DNA of 30,291 nt from Prevotellaceae bacterium (GTDB lineage Bacteria; Bacteroidota; Bacteroidia; Bacteroidales; Paludibacteraceae): positions 1 through 30,291 of the forward strand of contig JAISXJ010000135.1 of assembly GCA_031270565.1 (NCBI GenBank). The letters are read 5' to 3'. The notes beneath the pieces were generated by a model, which saw only the letters and a list, made by a program, of their open reading frames with translations, did not search any database and was not told where the DNA came from. Shown piece after piece: positions 7,940 through 17,235 of this stretch (the stretch's first letter is position 1; each line of letters opens with the position of its first letter). The position numbers and the translations under genes are program-made.

Positions 7940-8724
7940 GCACGTTCTTCGGCTTTGGCTTCATTCCACAGAATTTCCATCTCGGCAAGGGAAAGGGTTT
8001 TCAGAGGAATGCCTTTTTGGGTGGTTTTTGCTTCAAGCGCGTTAAAGCGACGGATAAATTTACGGTTGGTGCGTTCCAGAGCATTTTCAGGGTCGATATT
8101 GTAGAGGCGGGCGGCATTGACCATGCTGAAGAAAAAGTCGCCAAATTCGGCTTCCATCCCCTCGGCGTCATTGCAATCTATTTCGTGCTGAAATTCGGCA
8201 ATCTCCTCCTGCACTTTTTCCCACACCTGATGACGTTCTTCCCAGTCGAAGCCTGCGTTGCACGCCTTTTCTTGAATTCGGGTAGCCTTAATCAATGCCG
8301 GCAAAGCATCGGGCACGCCTGCAAGCGTCGAACGATTACCGTTTTTTTCGTGTAACTTCAGCTGTTCCCAATTCTCTTTTACTTCGGTAGCCGTATCGGC
8401 TTGAACGTCGCCATAGACGTGAGGATGACGGAAAATAAGTTTGTCGGTGAGCGTATCGCAAACGTCTTTTATATCAAAATCGTTGCTTTCGCTGCCCATC
8501 TGCGCATAAAATACGACGTGTAACAGGACATCACCAAGTTCTTTTTTTATATTGGCGAGATCGCCTTTGGAGATGGCGTCTGCAAGTTCGTAAACCTCTT
8601 CGATGGTATTGTTTCGCAACGAGGTGAAAGTCTGTTTTCTGTCCCATGGACACTTTTCGCGCAACTCCGCCATAACATCAAGCAGACGGGAAAACGCCAT
8701 AAGTTTTTCTTCTTTGGAATGCAT
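7933..8724 (-). CDS. mazG: Nucleoside triphosphate pyrophosphohydrolase MazG
   Basis: MazG cleaves NTPs and dNTPs to the monophosphate and pyrophosphate, a house-cleaning reaction. The 263-residue protein has the usual tandem-domain form. The N-terminal half shows CPWDRKQTFTSLRNNTIEEVYELADAI followed by ELGDVLLHVVFYAQ, where the E-x-x-E and E-x-x-D groups bind metal. The C-terminal half repeats the pattern in KVQEEIAEF and EAEFGDFFFSMVN. The motif FRHPHVYGD between them is also characteristic. Transcribed alone from a promoter core at 8771-8778. Confidence 0.95.
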   Translation of the reverse strand: MHSKEEKLMAFSRLLDVMAELREKCPWDRKQTFTSLRNNTIEEVYELADAISKGDLANIKKELGDVLLHVVFYAQMGSESNDFDIKDVCDTLTDKLIFRHPHVYGDVQADTATEVKENWEQLKLHEKNGNRSTLAGVPDALPALIKATRIQEKACNAGFDWEERHQVWEKVQEEIAEFQHEIDCNDAEGMEAEFGDFFFSMVNAARLYNIDPENALERTNRKFIRRFNALEAKTTQKGIPLKTLSLAEMEILWNEAKAEERAE

Positions 8725-8770
8725 TACTTTATTGTTTTAAATTCTGTACCGGTTTTTAGTATTGCGCCGA

Positions 8771-8778
8771 CAAAGGTA
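8771..8778 (-). promoter_or_regulatory. mazG promoter -7 element
   Basis: The minus strand reads TACCTTTG, with an A-run and GGCA just before it; 46 bases upstream of the mazG start. Confidence 0.6.
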
Positions 8779-8935
8779 TGCCTTTTTTTAGATTTCAGTT
8801 TTCAGTGAATAATAAATAATGAACGCCGTCAGGCATTCCGTGCCATACAGGGACATAGCCGTTTTTCGTGTTTTCGTGCATTTCTTGGCTCTTAGGTCGC
8901 GGTTCATCCTAATACAAAAATCATCTTCAGAGCCA

Positions 8936-8960
8936 AACAAAAAGCCCCTTGCGGGGCTTT
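8936..8960 (-). terminator. dnaA terminator
   Basis: On the minus strand AAAGCCCC and GGGGCTTT pair around a GCAA loop and run into TTTTTG, 22 bases past the dnaA stop codon. A GNRA-type loop and T-run are typical of an intrinsic terminator. Confidence 0.8.
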
Positions 8961-8981
8961 GGTGTTGGGTGCGCATGGCGC

Positions 8982-10376
8982 TCAAAATTTGATTTGCTCT
9001 TCGAGGCATTTAATATCCATTTTCACCGTTTGGTCGGTATCAATCAGGTTATTCACGACGGTGCAGGCATACATAACCGTAGCATGGTCGCGATTGCCAA
9101 TGGTTTTTCCGATGGATGAAAGCGAATTTTTGGTAAACTGTTTCGCCAAATACATCGCAACCTGACGGGCTTGTGCAACCTCGCGCCTGCGTGTGGACGA
9201 CATCAGAGCGTCAATGGGCAGATTGTAGTAGTCACACACCAAATCACGTATTTTCTCTACCGTGATCACCTTTTTCGAGGCGGACATTGACATGACTCTG
9301 TCGATTACTTTTTCGGCTAATTGCAAATTAATCCGTTCGTTATTTAGCGTTGAATGAGCCAAAAGCGACACCAGCACACCCTCCAGATTACGTATGCTGT
9401 CGGTTACATGCTCGGCAAGATAATCTACCACCGTTTCGTCAACAGACAAGCCGTCTTTGTGTATCTTACTTTGCAGGATTGCCTTGCGCAACGCTGCTGT
9501 AGGCTCTTCGATTTCAACAGACAGCCCCCATTTAAACCGCGAAAGCAACCGGTCTTCCATACCCTGCAGCATGCCGGGCGCACGGTCGGAGGTCAACACA
9601 ATTTGCTTACCGTGCTGATGCAGATGATTAAAAATATGAAAAAACGTATTTTGTGTCTTCTCCTTATGGATAAATTCCTGAATATCATCAATAATCAGCA
9701 TATCAATGCTTTGATAAAAGGAAACAAAATCATTCGTGGTATTTTGCCGGACGGCATCGGTATATTGCATTTGAAACAGGTGAGCCGACAGATACAGCAC
9801 TTTTTTTGAGGGATGCATCTGTTCTGTCTGTACGCCAATAGCCTGAACCAGATGGGTCTTTCCTACTCCCGACTGCCCATAGACAAACAGAGGGTTAAAG
9901 ATGGTTGTTTTCGGACTGTTGGCAATGCTGATACCTGCTGTACGTGCCAGACGATTGCTGTCGCCCTCGATAAATGTGTTGAAATTGTATGCCGGATTGA
10001 GCTGCGAATCAAAATCCCGCGACGCAGCCTGTTGCAGTAATGGCTGTTCCGGCGTCAAGACTTTCGGCGTTTTTTGCTCTGTCTTCAAGTCTGTCGTCGG
10101 CACATCTGTGGTGCACGCACTGCTTTTATCCACGACTACACGATACAGCAACTTTGTGCTGCTTCCAACCTCTTTGTTCAAGGTGGCACGCAACAGGTCT
10201 GCATATTTATCCTCAATATATTCGTAGAAGAACATACTTGGCACCTGCAACACAAATTCGCTGTTTTCAAAGTTCAGGGGAACTATCGGTTCAAACCATG
10301 TTCTAAATGCGGTATCAGAAACATTGTCTTTGATGACAGTCAAACAGTTATGCCATAAATTACTCGGGCTAATCAT
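8982..10376 (-). CDS. dnaA: Chromosomal replication initiator DnaA
   Basis: DnaA binds DnaA boxes and melts the origin to start replication. With the ATG at 10376 the protein has 464 residues. The frame extends to a TTG at 10454, but those 26 extra residues are hydrophobic and unlike DnaA. Domain I (LWHNCLTVIKDNVSDTAFRTWFEPI) comes first, then a variable linker to about 125. The AAA+ domain has Walker A GQSGVGKTH (167-175) and Walker B LIIDD (227-231). The C-terminal box-binding domain carries GNRDHATVMYA in place of the usual G-GRDHTTV-HA. It lies between mazG and gltX with no dnaN or recF nearby. I see no TAnnTTTG core upstream. Confidence 0.96.
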   Translation of the reverse strand: MISPSNLWHNCLTVIKDNVSDTAFRTWFEPIVPLNFENSEFVLQVPSMFFYEYIEDKYADLLRATLNKEVGSSTKLLYRVVVDKSSACTTDVPTTDLKTEQKTPKVLTPEQPLLQQAASRDFDSQLNPAYNFNTFIEGDSNRLARTAGISIANSPKTTIFNPLFVYGQSGVGKTHLVQAIGVQTEQMHPSKKVLYLSAHLFQMQYTDAVRQNTTNDFVSFYQSIDMLIIDDIQEFIHKEKTQNTFFHIFNHLHQHGKQIVLTSDRAPGMLQGMEDRLLSRFKWGLSVEIEEPTAALRKAILQSKIHKDGLSVDETVVDYLAEHVTDSIRNLEGVLVSLLAHSTLNNERINLQLAEKVIDRVMSMSASKKVITVEKIRDLVCDYYNLPIDALMSSTRRREVAQARQVAMYLAKQFTKNSLSSIGKTIGNRDHATVMYACTVVNNLIDTDQTVKMDIKCLEEQIKF

Positions 10377-10787
10377 ACAATTTCGGAACTGAAAAATAAA
10401 CAATAAAATACATATAACAATTATGAGAATTACCTCCTTTTTTGAGGGGTACAAATTTCGGAAAGTTTTACAAGAGAAAAAAATGGACTTCTATTTTCAG
10501 CTATTTTTCACGCGCTATATTTCTCATTATCAAATAATAAGCGCAAATATTTCATTTACAGTCCGTTGTTTGAAAGGAAAGATAACAACACTCTTATTTA
10601 AAGAGAATTAACGGAATGTTATTGATTATAACACATCAATCGGGTTATGCACGTCAAGTTCTTTATTTTCGAGCAATTTAAGCAGATTAATTTTGCTACA
10701 GAAAAAAAAACAGCAAATTCATTATTTGGAATCATTCTAAATAAGGCGTACCTAACATCCCTGTCAGAACGTCTTTATTTCGGGGTA
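10377..10787. other. AT-rich gap upstream of dnaA
   Basis: The 411-bp gap between dnaA and gltX holds no gene I can support. It is visibly AT-rich and contains one near-DnaA box, TTATGCACG at 10645-10653 (last base differs from TTATNCACA). It must contain the dnaA promoter and the gltX transcript end, but neither is clear. It is a weak candidate for replication origin sequence. Confidence 0.35.
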
Positions 10788-12308
10788 TTACTTTATTGTC
10801 TCCAACGCATAACGCAGTCGTTTGACGGTTTCATGCTTCCCAAGCAGTTGCGTGATGACAAAAATTTGCGGTCCCTTCATTTCACCAACCAGAGTCAGAC
10901 GAAACGGATTCATTACCGCACCAAGATTGTATTCTCTCGCCTGACACCATGTCTTCACATCATTTTCAGTGGCTTCAATGTCATCAAAACTGTCTATGGT
11001 TTCCAACTTTTCAAGCAGGGCGTGTAACAGTTCGGGCGTCTCCTCTTTCCAGCGTTTTTGAATATCTTTTTCGTTGAATGTTACGGGAGCAACAAAGAAA
11101 AAAGCGCACAGTTCCCACAGGTCAGCGGTAAACGTTGCCCGCTCTTTTATGGCGCCAATGGCGGCAACAATTTTTTGTGGCGACGATGCAATGCCGCGTT
11201 CTGCAAGTTCGGCAGCAATATAGGGCGCGAGTACACTATTGGCTTGCTGCTGCAAATATTTATGATTAAACCATTTAACCTTTTCATAATCGAATTTTGC
11301 ACCGCTTTTGCTGCAACGGTCAAGGGAAAAAAGGCGTATCAGTTCATCCATTGTGAAAAGTTCCTGATCGGTTCCCGGATTCCAGCCAAGCAGCGCTAAA
11401 AAGTTGATAACTGCTTCGGGGAGATAACCGGCTTCGCGGTATCCCGATGATTTTTCGCCACTTCCGGGGTCATGCCACTCAATGGGAAAAACCGGAAACC
11501 CTAACCTGTCGCCGTCGCGTTTGCTGAGTTTACCGTTGCCATCAGGCTTGAGCAGTAACGGCAAATGCGCAAATTGAGGCATCGTCTCCTCCCACCCAAA
11601 ATAGCGATAGAGCAACACGTGCAATGGCGCAGAGGGCAACCACTCCTCTCCACGAATGACATGCGAAATCTCCATCAAATGGTCGTCCACGATATTTGCC
11701 AGGTGGTAAGTCGGCAAGTTATCTGCCGACTTGTAAAGCGCTTTGTCGTCCAAAATAGTGGACTGGATATGCACATCGCCACGTATCAAATCGTGAACAA
11801 CAATATCCTCGTGCGGCTCAATCTTGACACGCACTATGTACTGTTCTCCACGGGCAAGCCGTTCAGAGACCTCATCTGCGGAGAGAGAAAGCGAATTGCA
11901 CATCTCTGCACGTGTGGAAGCATCGTATTGAAAATTAGGAACGGCGGCGCGTTTGGCTTCGAGTTGCGCCGGAGTATCGAATGCCAGATAGGCTTTTCCG
12001 GCATCCAAAAGTTGCTTCACATAGCGTTGGTAAACTTCCTTACGTTCACTCTGACGGTAGGGTGCGTACTTGCCCCCAAACGACACGCCCTCATCGAATT
12101 GTATGCCAAGCCACGCAAGCGATTCAATAATATAGTCTTCCGCACCCGGTACAAACCGCGCACTGTCGGTATCTTCGATGCGAAGCACCATATCGCCACC
12201 ATGCTGTTTAGCAAACAGATAATTATACAATGCCGTACGAACCCCGCCTATATGCAGAGCGCCTGTGGGCGATGGTGCAAAACGCACGCGAACTCTTCTT
12301 TGTGTCAT
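10788..12308 (-). CDS. gltX: Glutamyl-tRNA synthetase
   Basis: GltX charges tRNA-Glu with glutamate. With the ATG at 12308 the protein is 506 residues, normal for the family; an in-frame upstream extension to 12374 adds residues before the conserved start and is rejected. The class I synthetase signatures are present: FAPSPTGALHIGGVRTALYNY near residues 9-29 holds the HIGH-type motif (HIGG), and KLSKRDGD is the KMSKS-type loop. The C-terminal part is the helical anticodon-binding domain. The promoter core at 12433-12440 gives a leader of about 120 nt. Confidence 0.96.
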   Translation of the reverse strand: MTQRRVRVRFAPSPTGALHIGGVRTALYNYLFAKQHGGDMVLRIEDTDSARFVPGAEDYIIESLAWLGIQFDEGVSFGGKYAPYRQSERKEVYQRYVKQLLDAGKAYLAFDTPAQLEAKRAAVPNFQYDASTRAEMCNSLSLSADEVSERLARGEQYIVRVKIEPHEDIVVHDLIRGDVHIQSTILDDKALYKSADNLPTYHLANIVDDHLMEISHVIRGEEWLPSAPLHVLLYRYFGWEETMPQFAHLPLLLKPDGNGKLSKRDGDRLGFPVFPIEWHDPGSGEKSSGYREAGYLPEAVINFLALLGWNPGTDQELFTMDELIRLFSLDRCSKSGAKFDYEKVKWFNHKYLQQQANSVLAPYIAAELAERGIASSPQKIVAAIGAIKERATFTADLWELCAFFFVAPVTFNEKDIQKRWKEETPELLHALLEKLETIDSFDDIEATENDVKTWCQAREYNLGAVMNPFRLTLVGEMKGPQIFVITQLLGKHETVKRLRYALETIK

Positions 12309-12432
12309 AACTGATGAATGAAATAATGAAATTGTGATATGGCTCATTATTGTCTGCGCAACAATAACCATCATTTAATACGGATACTTTTAAAATCTGC
12401 CATAAGGCAATACCCGTACCAAAAAACAGGCG

Positions 12433-12440
12433 CAAAGATA
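12433..12440 (-). promoter_or_regulatory. gltX promoter -7 element
   Basis: The minus strand reads TATCTTTG (TAnnTTTG), about 125 bases upstream of the gltX ATG. Confidence 0.55.
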
Positions 12441-12593
12441 CTTCTTTTAGTTTGTAGTTAGTAGAGTTTAGTTTGTAGTTAGTGGTGAATAATAAAAAAA
12501 TCATTATTCTGAACATCCTGTTAATCCTGTGAAAAATTAAAAGCCGTAACAGGCTAATATTGCAACATCTTTCACTATTCACTAAAAAAGTAC
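12441..12593. other. Gene-free gap with dispersed repeats
   Basis: The stretch between the diverging gltX promoter and the second leader promoter holds TTTGTAGTTAGT reiterations, a copy of the CATCCTGTTAATCCTGTG repeat (12507-12546) and TTCACTATTCACTA words. No gene is seen. Confidence 0.55.
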
Positions 12594-12601
12594 TATCTTT
12601 G
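12594..12601 (+). promoter_or_regulatory. Promoter -7 element of T9SS cargo gene
   Basis: TATCTTTG followed by CCGCC, the same promoter start as in leader copy C. Predicts a leader of about 425 nt. Confidence 0.6.
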
Positions 12602-12878
12602 CCGCCGTTATTGTTCACATCTAAAATCAATACAAAACGATGCTTACATCTGGGGTTCCATATTCACCTTTTTTTCAGATTAGACGGTTTAACCGGCTAA
12701 AAGTAAGCTCGTTACAAAAGCCCCCCCCCTATATTCATCTTAACTCCTTGTATTCAAGGGATTAACAAAACCTTAGTTTTTTTTTATTTGACGGTTTACA
12801 GCGCGAAGTTTCTTTGCGTTTCCTTGCCATATACATATATAACGGCAATCTTCCTGAATGGTCGGGAGGGTTGCCGTT
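12602..12878 (+). promoter_or_regulatory. Conserved structured leader, copy B
   Basis: Homologous to copies A and C. It has the GGTTTAACC palindrome, nine C (12721-12729), the hairpin CCTTG-TATT-CAAGG (12746-12759), the 15-codon frame (12798-12842, but beginning ACA instead of ATG) and the 38-nt hairpin (12841-12878). In this copy the inner stem of the last hairpin has several changed bases and is shifted by one position, yet still pairs (CTTCCTGA with TCGGGAGG, including G-U pairs). Confidence 0.6.
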
Positions 12879-12894
12879 GTCTGTTATTGCACCC

Positions 12895-12910
12895 TCCCGC
12901 TAAGGCGGGA
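12895..12910. repeat. Short palindrome in leader tail
   Basis: TCCCGC (12895-12900) pairs with GCGGGA (12905-12910), followed by CAAG. An almost identical hairpin with the same CAAG is at 22226-22241, upstream of yitT. Confidence 0.5.
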
Positions 12911-13034
12911 CAAGCATTGCGTGCCTTGCGGTTAATTATTTTTACCACAAAGACACAAGGAATACACAAAGGCGCAAAAAACTGACAACTGACAACTTAA
13001 TTATATCTATCAATTAATTTAAAACGTATTTTTT

Positions 13035-16000
13035 ATGAAACAAAAATCTTTTCTTTTTGTTGCCCTTACGGTAGCAGTATGCTTCTGCACTGTCAGCAAT
13101 GCAGTAGCTCAAAATCCTTTTATTAAACATTCGCCGGTCTCTCAACAGCATCCGGCAAAAGTGATTAACCCCAAAGCAGTAAACCGCCTCGGTGATGTTG
13201 TTGTCGATCCGCCGCCATCGCCTGGAATTCCCTACGAGATGGAGGACCTGACAATTATCGACATTCTCAATGCCGGTGATTCCTTCTCCGCCACGCTGAA
13301 CTTTGCCAACGGGCAGGCTCGCAATGATTATTCTGACAGAGTATTTGCCTATAAATTTGTTCTGGACGAAGTGTCGAAGATAGCGCTTTCCGGCAGTGAC
13401 TATTCCGTGCCCAATGTTTCTGTGTATTGCTCACTGTTCAAGGATACGGAATCCATATACGGCTATTCGCCGTCAATCACAGGAATATTTGAGCCGGGAA
13501 CTTATTATCTGCTCGTCTCTGATGGCGGTTACAATGAAGACGACAATTTCTTGTGGTGCAATTTTACAGTAACCAAAGCGACCAAAACCATTACGGCGAT
13601 TACCATTCCGGGCAATACGCCGCTGACTTTTGCCGGCGAAGAAGATGTGCAAATCCTTGAGTTTACCACCACCGGCAACAATACAATACTGGATATATAT
13701 TCCCCGCTGGCAACAGAAGAATATCTTATATTCTCCTCATCGCAGAGCCTGCATGGGAACAGTACAGATATTGGTATTATCTATCCGGGTGCAACAAACG
13801 ATACCGCACGGCTGTTTCTACCGCAAAGCGGACATTATTATTTAGGCGTTAGCAGCAATACGACAAACGCAACGGTCGATTTCTCCATTGGCACGCCGAC
13901 AGCTGTTTCGCAGTCCGATGGTACTATCAACGGTACACTCTCCCCTTTCTTTAAGTCGGTTTTCACGTTTAATCTAACCGCCACAGGCATTGTAAACATT
14001 TCTACCACCTCAACCGCAACCGCAAAGGACAAGATGCCGGTGATACTCTACGATGAATACGGCGACATTGTAGCCAATTTTTTCGGCTCAACATCCGTTG
14101 TCTGTGAACGGGGTACTTACTATTTGGTTGTCTACAACGAAGATGAAACGGATATTAATTACAGTTTAAGTTTTCTACCACCGCAGACCATTACACTGCC
14201 TTTCAGCGCTCCCGCCCTTACGGCTTACGGCAACAAAATGTTGCAATTTACCGTAAATGATATCGGTACGCTGAAGATAAAAACAGGCGTGCCTGCCGTA
14301 GAGGGAGACAACATTTGGCCTAATCCGTCAGTGCGCTTCACTGTTTACAACGAAACGAACGAATATATCGGTGGCAGTAGTATCGAAAACTATCTGACGT
14401 CAGGCGTGATGTACGACAGTATGGAAATACACATAGAGCAAGCAGGTACATATTATATTCTTATTAACCAAGAGGAAGTATTCTCCGATAGCTGGGATAG
14501 TGAGACTGAAACATATATAATAACACCTGTTCCCTACACCTTTGAATTTGGCGTATCCTTTTCGCCGTGGGAGACCATTACTCTGGACTACGAAGCCACG
14601 CTGGAAATTCCTGCCAACAGTTCTGTCTATAAGAAGATTGTTCTTACCTCAGAAAAGCTTGTATCCGTAACTTGTAACGGTGATTTCTGGATAGGGCAAA
14701 TGACCGAAAAGGGATTTACCAATTATCTTAGCAACGGTTCAGGCGTGCTGGAAGCGGGAACGTATATTTTGCAAATGAATAATTACAGATGGGAGACTGT
14801 TTCCCGACATATCAAAATAGAAGCGTTTTCGCTTGCCAATATTACCGACTATACAAAGATACCGTATCTGGCGCTCTCTGCCGGCGCCGTTACCGGCACG
14901 GCAACCATTGCCGACAATCTCACCTACTTTGAGATTGCCATAGAGGAGGTTGAAGAAAGAGAGTATCTTCTTGGCGTCGGCTATACCTTGCAGGTGGAAC
15001 AGGGCAAACAGTACAACTTTACAAATATCAGTACCTATTCCGAAGGTAACGAGTATACAAGCGGCAGCTTTATCATACTTAAAGGTGGTGTATTAAGCGG
15101 AAATATCTATGACGATATGCTGCAAGCGCAATCGATGGAAGGACAATTTACTTATATTCCTTTGGATAGCGGCACGGTGCGTGTCTTGTTGGGAATTTTT
15201 GGGCATCTGTCTCCAGCGGCATACTCATTTAACTTAGAGGTGAAAACTGCCACGCAAACCGTTATAACATTGCCGCAGCTCTGCGCCCAGGCGACAAACA
15301 TAAGCTATACTACGGATTTGCCCTACAACAGGGTGGATACAATTACACCCGGCAAGACGCAGTTGGTACAGCTTCAGATTCCGTTGGATTTTGGAGGCGA
15401 CGACACACCGGTCACACCAGACCCCCCATCGGGCTCATCGCCAACAGCAGGCGATAACGTCTCCGGCAAGAGCGCGGCAGAAGCCGACATATTCATCACT
15501 CTTACGCAGCCCGGGGAAGCTTACAAAATAACCATTCCTGCTATCAACAGCGGTATCAATGTGCGCGTGCGCAGTAATAGCAACTGTTTGGGGTTGCTTT
15601 ATAAAAAGACTGACAATAACTATGAGTTGCTGGCTCTCCTTGACGGCGAAGATGATAATATCAGTCAGGAAAATGTCGAAGCAGGCGAATATTACATCGT
15701 TATTATTTCGGATTATGCAGATGTAACCCCCGGCGCATATTATCTCTACAACCTCAAACTGTGGAACACAAGCGACGAGCCGGAAGACCTTGACATTGAT
15801 GTCGTACCCGACGGAGCGCTCTCCATTAACGAACTGCTTAGCAACGCAAGTCTGGTAACAACCATCACAAACCTGCCATATATCAGTGTCGGAACAATTA
15901 CCGACAACGACCCGCTCGTAGGTTTCTATGACAGTTATTATGGTGAAACAGACTATAGAAATGTAAAAGCGTGGAAATATCACGGAGATAGAGATGATAT

Positions 16001-16748
16001 ACAAATTGAATTGACGCCTTATGCTTATGGCTATGCATACCGTTACACGGTATATGTACCTGACGGAGACGGCGGATTCGCTCAATCACCCGATTGTCCG
16101 ATAGAAGAGGGAACAGAAGTCGAAATAGACTGCTGGGAGGTTGATGATTATTATATTGTAATTTATCCGTACTCTTATACTTCTGCTACCTACACTCTGA
16201 AAGTTTACAGCACAGATACATCAGAACCTGAGGTAACGCTGACGAACATTACGGCAAGCAGCGCCCGGATTGATGTTTTAGCGACTGCGAGCGATACGGA
16301 AATCAGGATGCGTCTTGGACAGCTCACCTTGACAGGCACGTTGAGCGCCGGCGGCACGGCGACGCTGCAAAACAGCCCGTCGCTCTGGACTGTGAGCGAC
16401 AATGTTGCCACGCTTGACTTGGTACAGTGTCTGTTAAACAACTTTACTTCACTGTCCCACACCGACGCCGAAACGCTCGCTGCCACGCTCAGCGCCGTAA
16501 CCGTCACCATTAGCAGGTCGAGCGGTATCGACGGAGAGTTGTACAACGCGATGCAGGTGTATGCTTTCGACAGAGAGATTACCATCTGCCATGCGCCGGT
16601 GGGCGCCCGTTTCGCCGTCATCAACCTGATTGGAAAAACGTTGCAAAGCGGCATCATCACCTCCGACTGGCAGGCAATACCGGTTTTGCAAAGTGGCATT
16701 TACATTGTCAGAGTTGACGGTAAAGCGATAAAGGTAGCGGTAAGATGA
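13035..16748 (+). CDS. Large secreted protein with T9SS sorting domain
   Basis: The 1237-residue protein starts MKQKSFLFVALTVAV with a signal peptide likely cut near AVAQ (residue 26). The body is a series of beta-rich modules that end in similar strands: GTYYLLVSDGG, GHYYLGVSSNT, GTYYLVVYNED, GTYYILINQEE, GEYYIVIISDY and DDYYIVIYPYS. These resemble bacterial pre-peptidase C-terminal-like beta-sandwich domains in pattern; no catalytic domain is recognised. A proline/serine-rich linker lies near residues 795-815. The last ~70 residues (FAVINLIGKTLQSG then LQSGIYIVRVDGKAIKVAVR) form a type A T9SS sorting domain, so it should cross the outer membrane and be released or anchored at the surface. 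It shares the leader family of the two FISUMP genes. Adhesion or polymer binding is possible but not shown. Confidence 0.85.
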   Translation: MKQKSFLFVALTVAVCFCTVSNAVAQNPFIKHSPVSQQHPAKVINPKAVNRLGDVVVDPPPSPGIPYEMEDLTIIDILNAGDSFSATLNFANGQARNDYSDRVFAYKFVLDEVSKIALSGSDYSVPNVSVYCSLFKDTESIYGYSPSITGIFEPGTYYLLVSDGGYNEDDNFLWCNFTVTKATKTITAITIPGNTPLTFAGEEDVQILEFTTTGNNTILDIYSPLATEEYLIFSSSQSLHGNSTDIGIIYPGATNDTARLFLPQSGHYYLGVSSNTTNATVDFSIGTPTAVSQSDGTINGTLSPFFKSVFTFNLTATGIVNISTTSTATAKDKMPVILYDEYGDIVANFFGSTSVVCERGTYYLVVYNEDETDINYSLSFLPPQTITLPFSAPALTAYGNKMLQFTVNDIGTLKIKTGVPAVEGDNIWPNPSVRFTVYNETNEYIGGSSIENYLTSGVMYDSMEIHIEQAGTYYILINQEEVFSDSWDSETETYIITPVPYTFEFGVSFSPWETITLDYEATLEIPANSSVYKKIVLTSEKLVSVTCNGDFWIGQMTEKGFTNYLSNGSGVLEAGTYILQMNNYRWETVSRHIKIEAFSLANITDYTKIPYLALSAGAVTGTATIADNLTYFEIAIEEVEEREYLLGVGYTLQVEQGKQYNFTNISTYSEGNEYTSGSFIILKGGVLSGNIYDDMLQAQSMEGQFTYIPLDSGTVRVLLGIFGHLSPAAYSFNLEVKTATQTVITLPQLCAQATNISYTTDLPYNRVDTITPGKTQLVQLQIPLDFGGDDTPVTPDPPSGSSPTAGDNVSGKSAAEADIFITLTQPGEAYKITIPAINSGINVRVRSNSNCLGLLYKKTDNNYELLALLDGEDDNISQENVEAGEYYIVIISDYADVTPGAYYLYNLKLWNTSDEPEDLDIDVVPDGALSINELLSNASLVTTITNLPYISVGTITDNDPLVGFYDSYYGETDYRNVKAWKYHGDRDDIQIELTPYAYGYAYRYTVYVPDGDGGFAQSPDCPIEEGTEVEIDCWEVDDYYIVIYPYSYTSATYTLKVYSTDTSEPEVTLTNITASSARIDVLATASDTEIRMRLGQLTLTGTLSAGGTATLQNSPSLWTVSDNVATLDLVQCLLNNFTSLSHTDAETLAATLSAVTVTISRSSGIDGELYNAMQVYAFDREITICHAPVGARFAVINLIGKTLQSGIITSDWQAIPVLQSGIYIVRVDGKAIKVAVR

Positions 16749-16806
16749 CTGAATAGTGCGGTTCTTTCTTCGCTGATAACCACACTTTAATTTATTAATA
16801 ACTGAT

Positions 16807-16834
16807 AAAAGTCCCCGTTTTCGGGGGCTTTTTT
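16807..16834 (+). terminator. Terminator of T9SS cargo gene
   Basis: GTCCCCG and CGGGGGC pair around TTTT and are followed by a run of T, about 60 bases after the stop codon. Confidence 0.85.
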
Positions 16835-16863
16835 CTTTGTCTACACGGTTCTATCCTCTTTGC

Positions 16864-16888
16864 TGCGCGTAATGTCTCGTTACGCGCA
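16864..16888. repeat. Palindrome TGCGCGTAA/TTACGCGCA
   Basis: Perfect 9-bp arms (16864-16872 and 16880-16888) around a 7-nt loop. No T-run. It lies between the terminator and the tandem array; role unknown. Confidence 0.5.
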
Positions 16889-16989
16889 ATTAAAATCAAG
16901 ACTTCAGTTCTGTATATTTCAAGGAATACTTATGTAAGCGTGAACGCCTACTGTTATTCGCGTCGCAAACATAGCCCTTGCTGAACTCG

Positions 16990-17235
16990 GGGACATCTCC
17001 CGAAACTTCTGGGACATTTCCCGAGACTTCTGGGACATCTCCCGAGACTTCTGGGACATCTCCCGAGACTTCTGGGACATCTCCCGAGACTTCTGGGACA
17101 TCTCCCGAAACTTCTGGGACATCTCCCGAGACTTCTGGGACATCTCCCGAGACTTCTGGGACATTTCCCGAGACTTCTGGGACATCTCCCGAGACTTCTG
17201 GGACATCTCCCGAGACTTCTGGGACATTTCCCGGA
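16990..17235. repeat. 21-bp tandem repeat array, 11 full copies plus a partial
   Basis: The unit is GGGACATCTCCCGAGACTTC plus T. Full copies start at 16990 and then every 21 bases to 17200; the twelfth stops after about 15 bases. Copies differ only by two C/T-type transitions: ATCTCCC to ATTTCCC (copies 2, 9, 12) and GAGACT to GAAACT (copies 1, 6). Because 21 is a multiple of three, several frames stay open, giving repeats of TSPETSG on plus or MSQKSRE on minus. There is no credible start context, signal peptide or partner domain. There are no spacers, so it is not CRISPR. Best described as a minisatellite. Confidence 0.9.

Noticed and set aside
11565..12314. 249-codon plus-strand frame opposite gltX
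   Set aside because: It is the shadow of gltX, a certain gene, and shows no protein family features.
15435..16085. 216-codon minus-strand frame opposite the T9SS cargo gene
   Set aside because: Low-complexity I/V/C-rich translation, typical of a shadow of beta-strand coding sequence.
16990..17235. CRISPR array
   Set aside because: The copies are directly adjacent with no spacers, and there are no cas genes.
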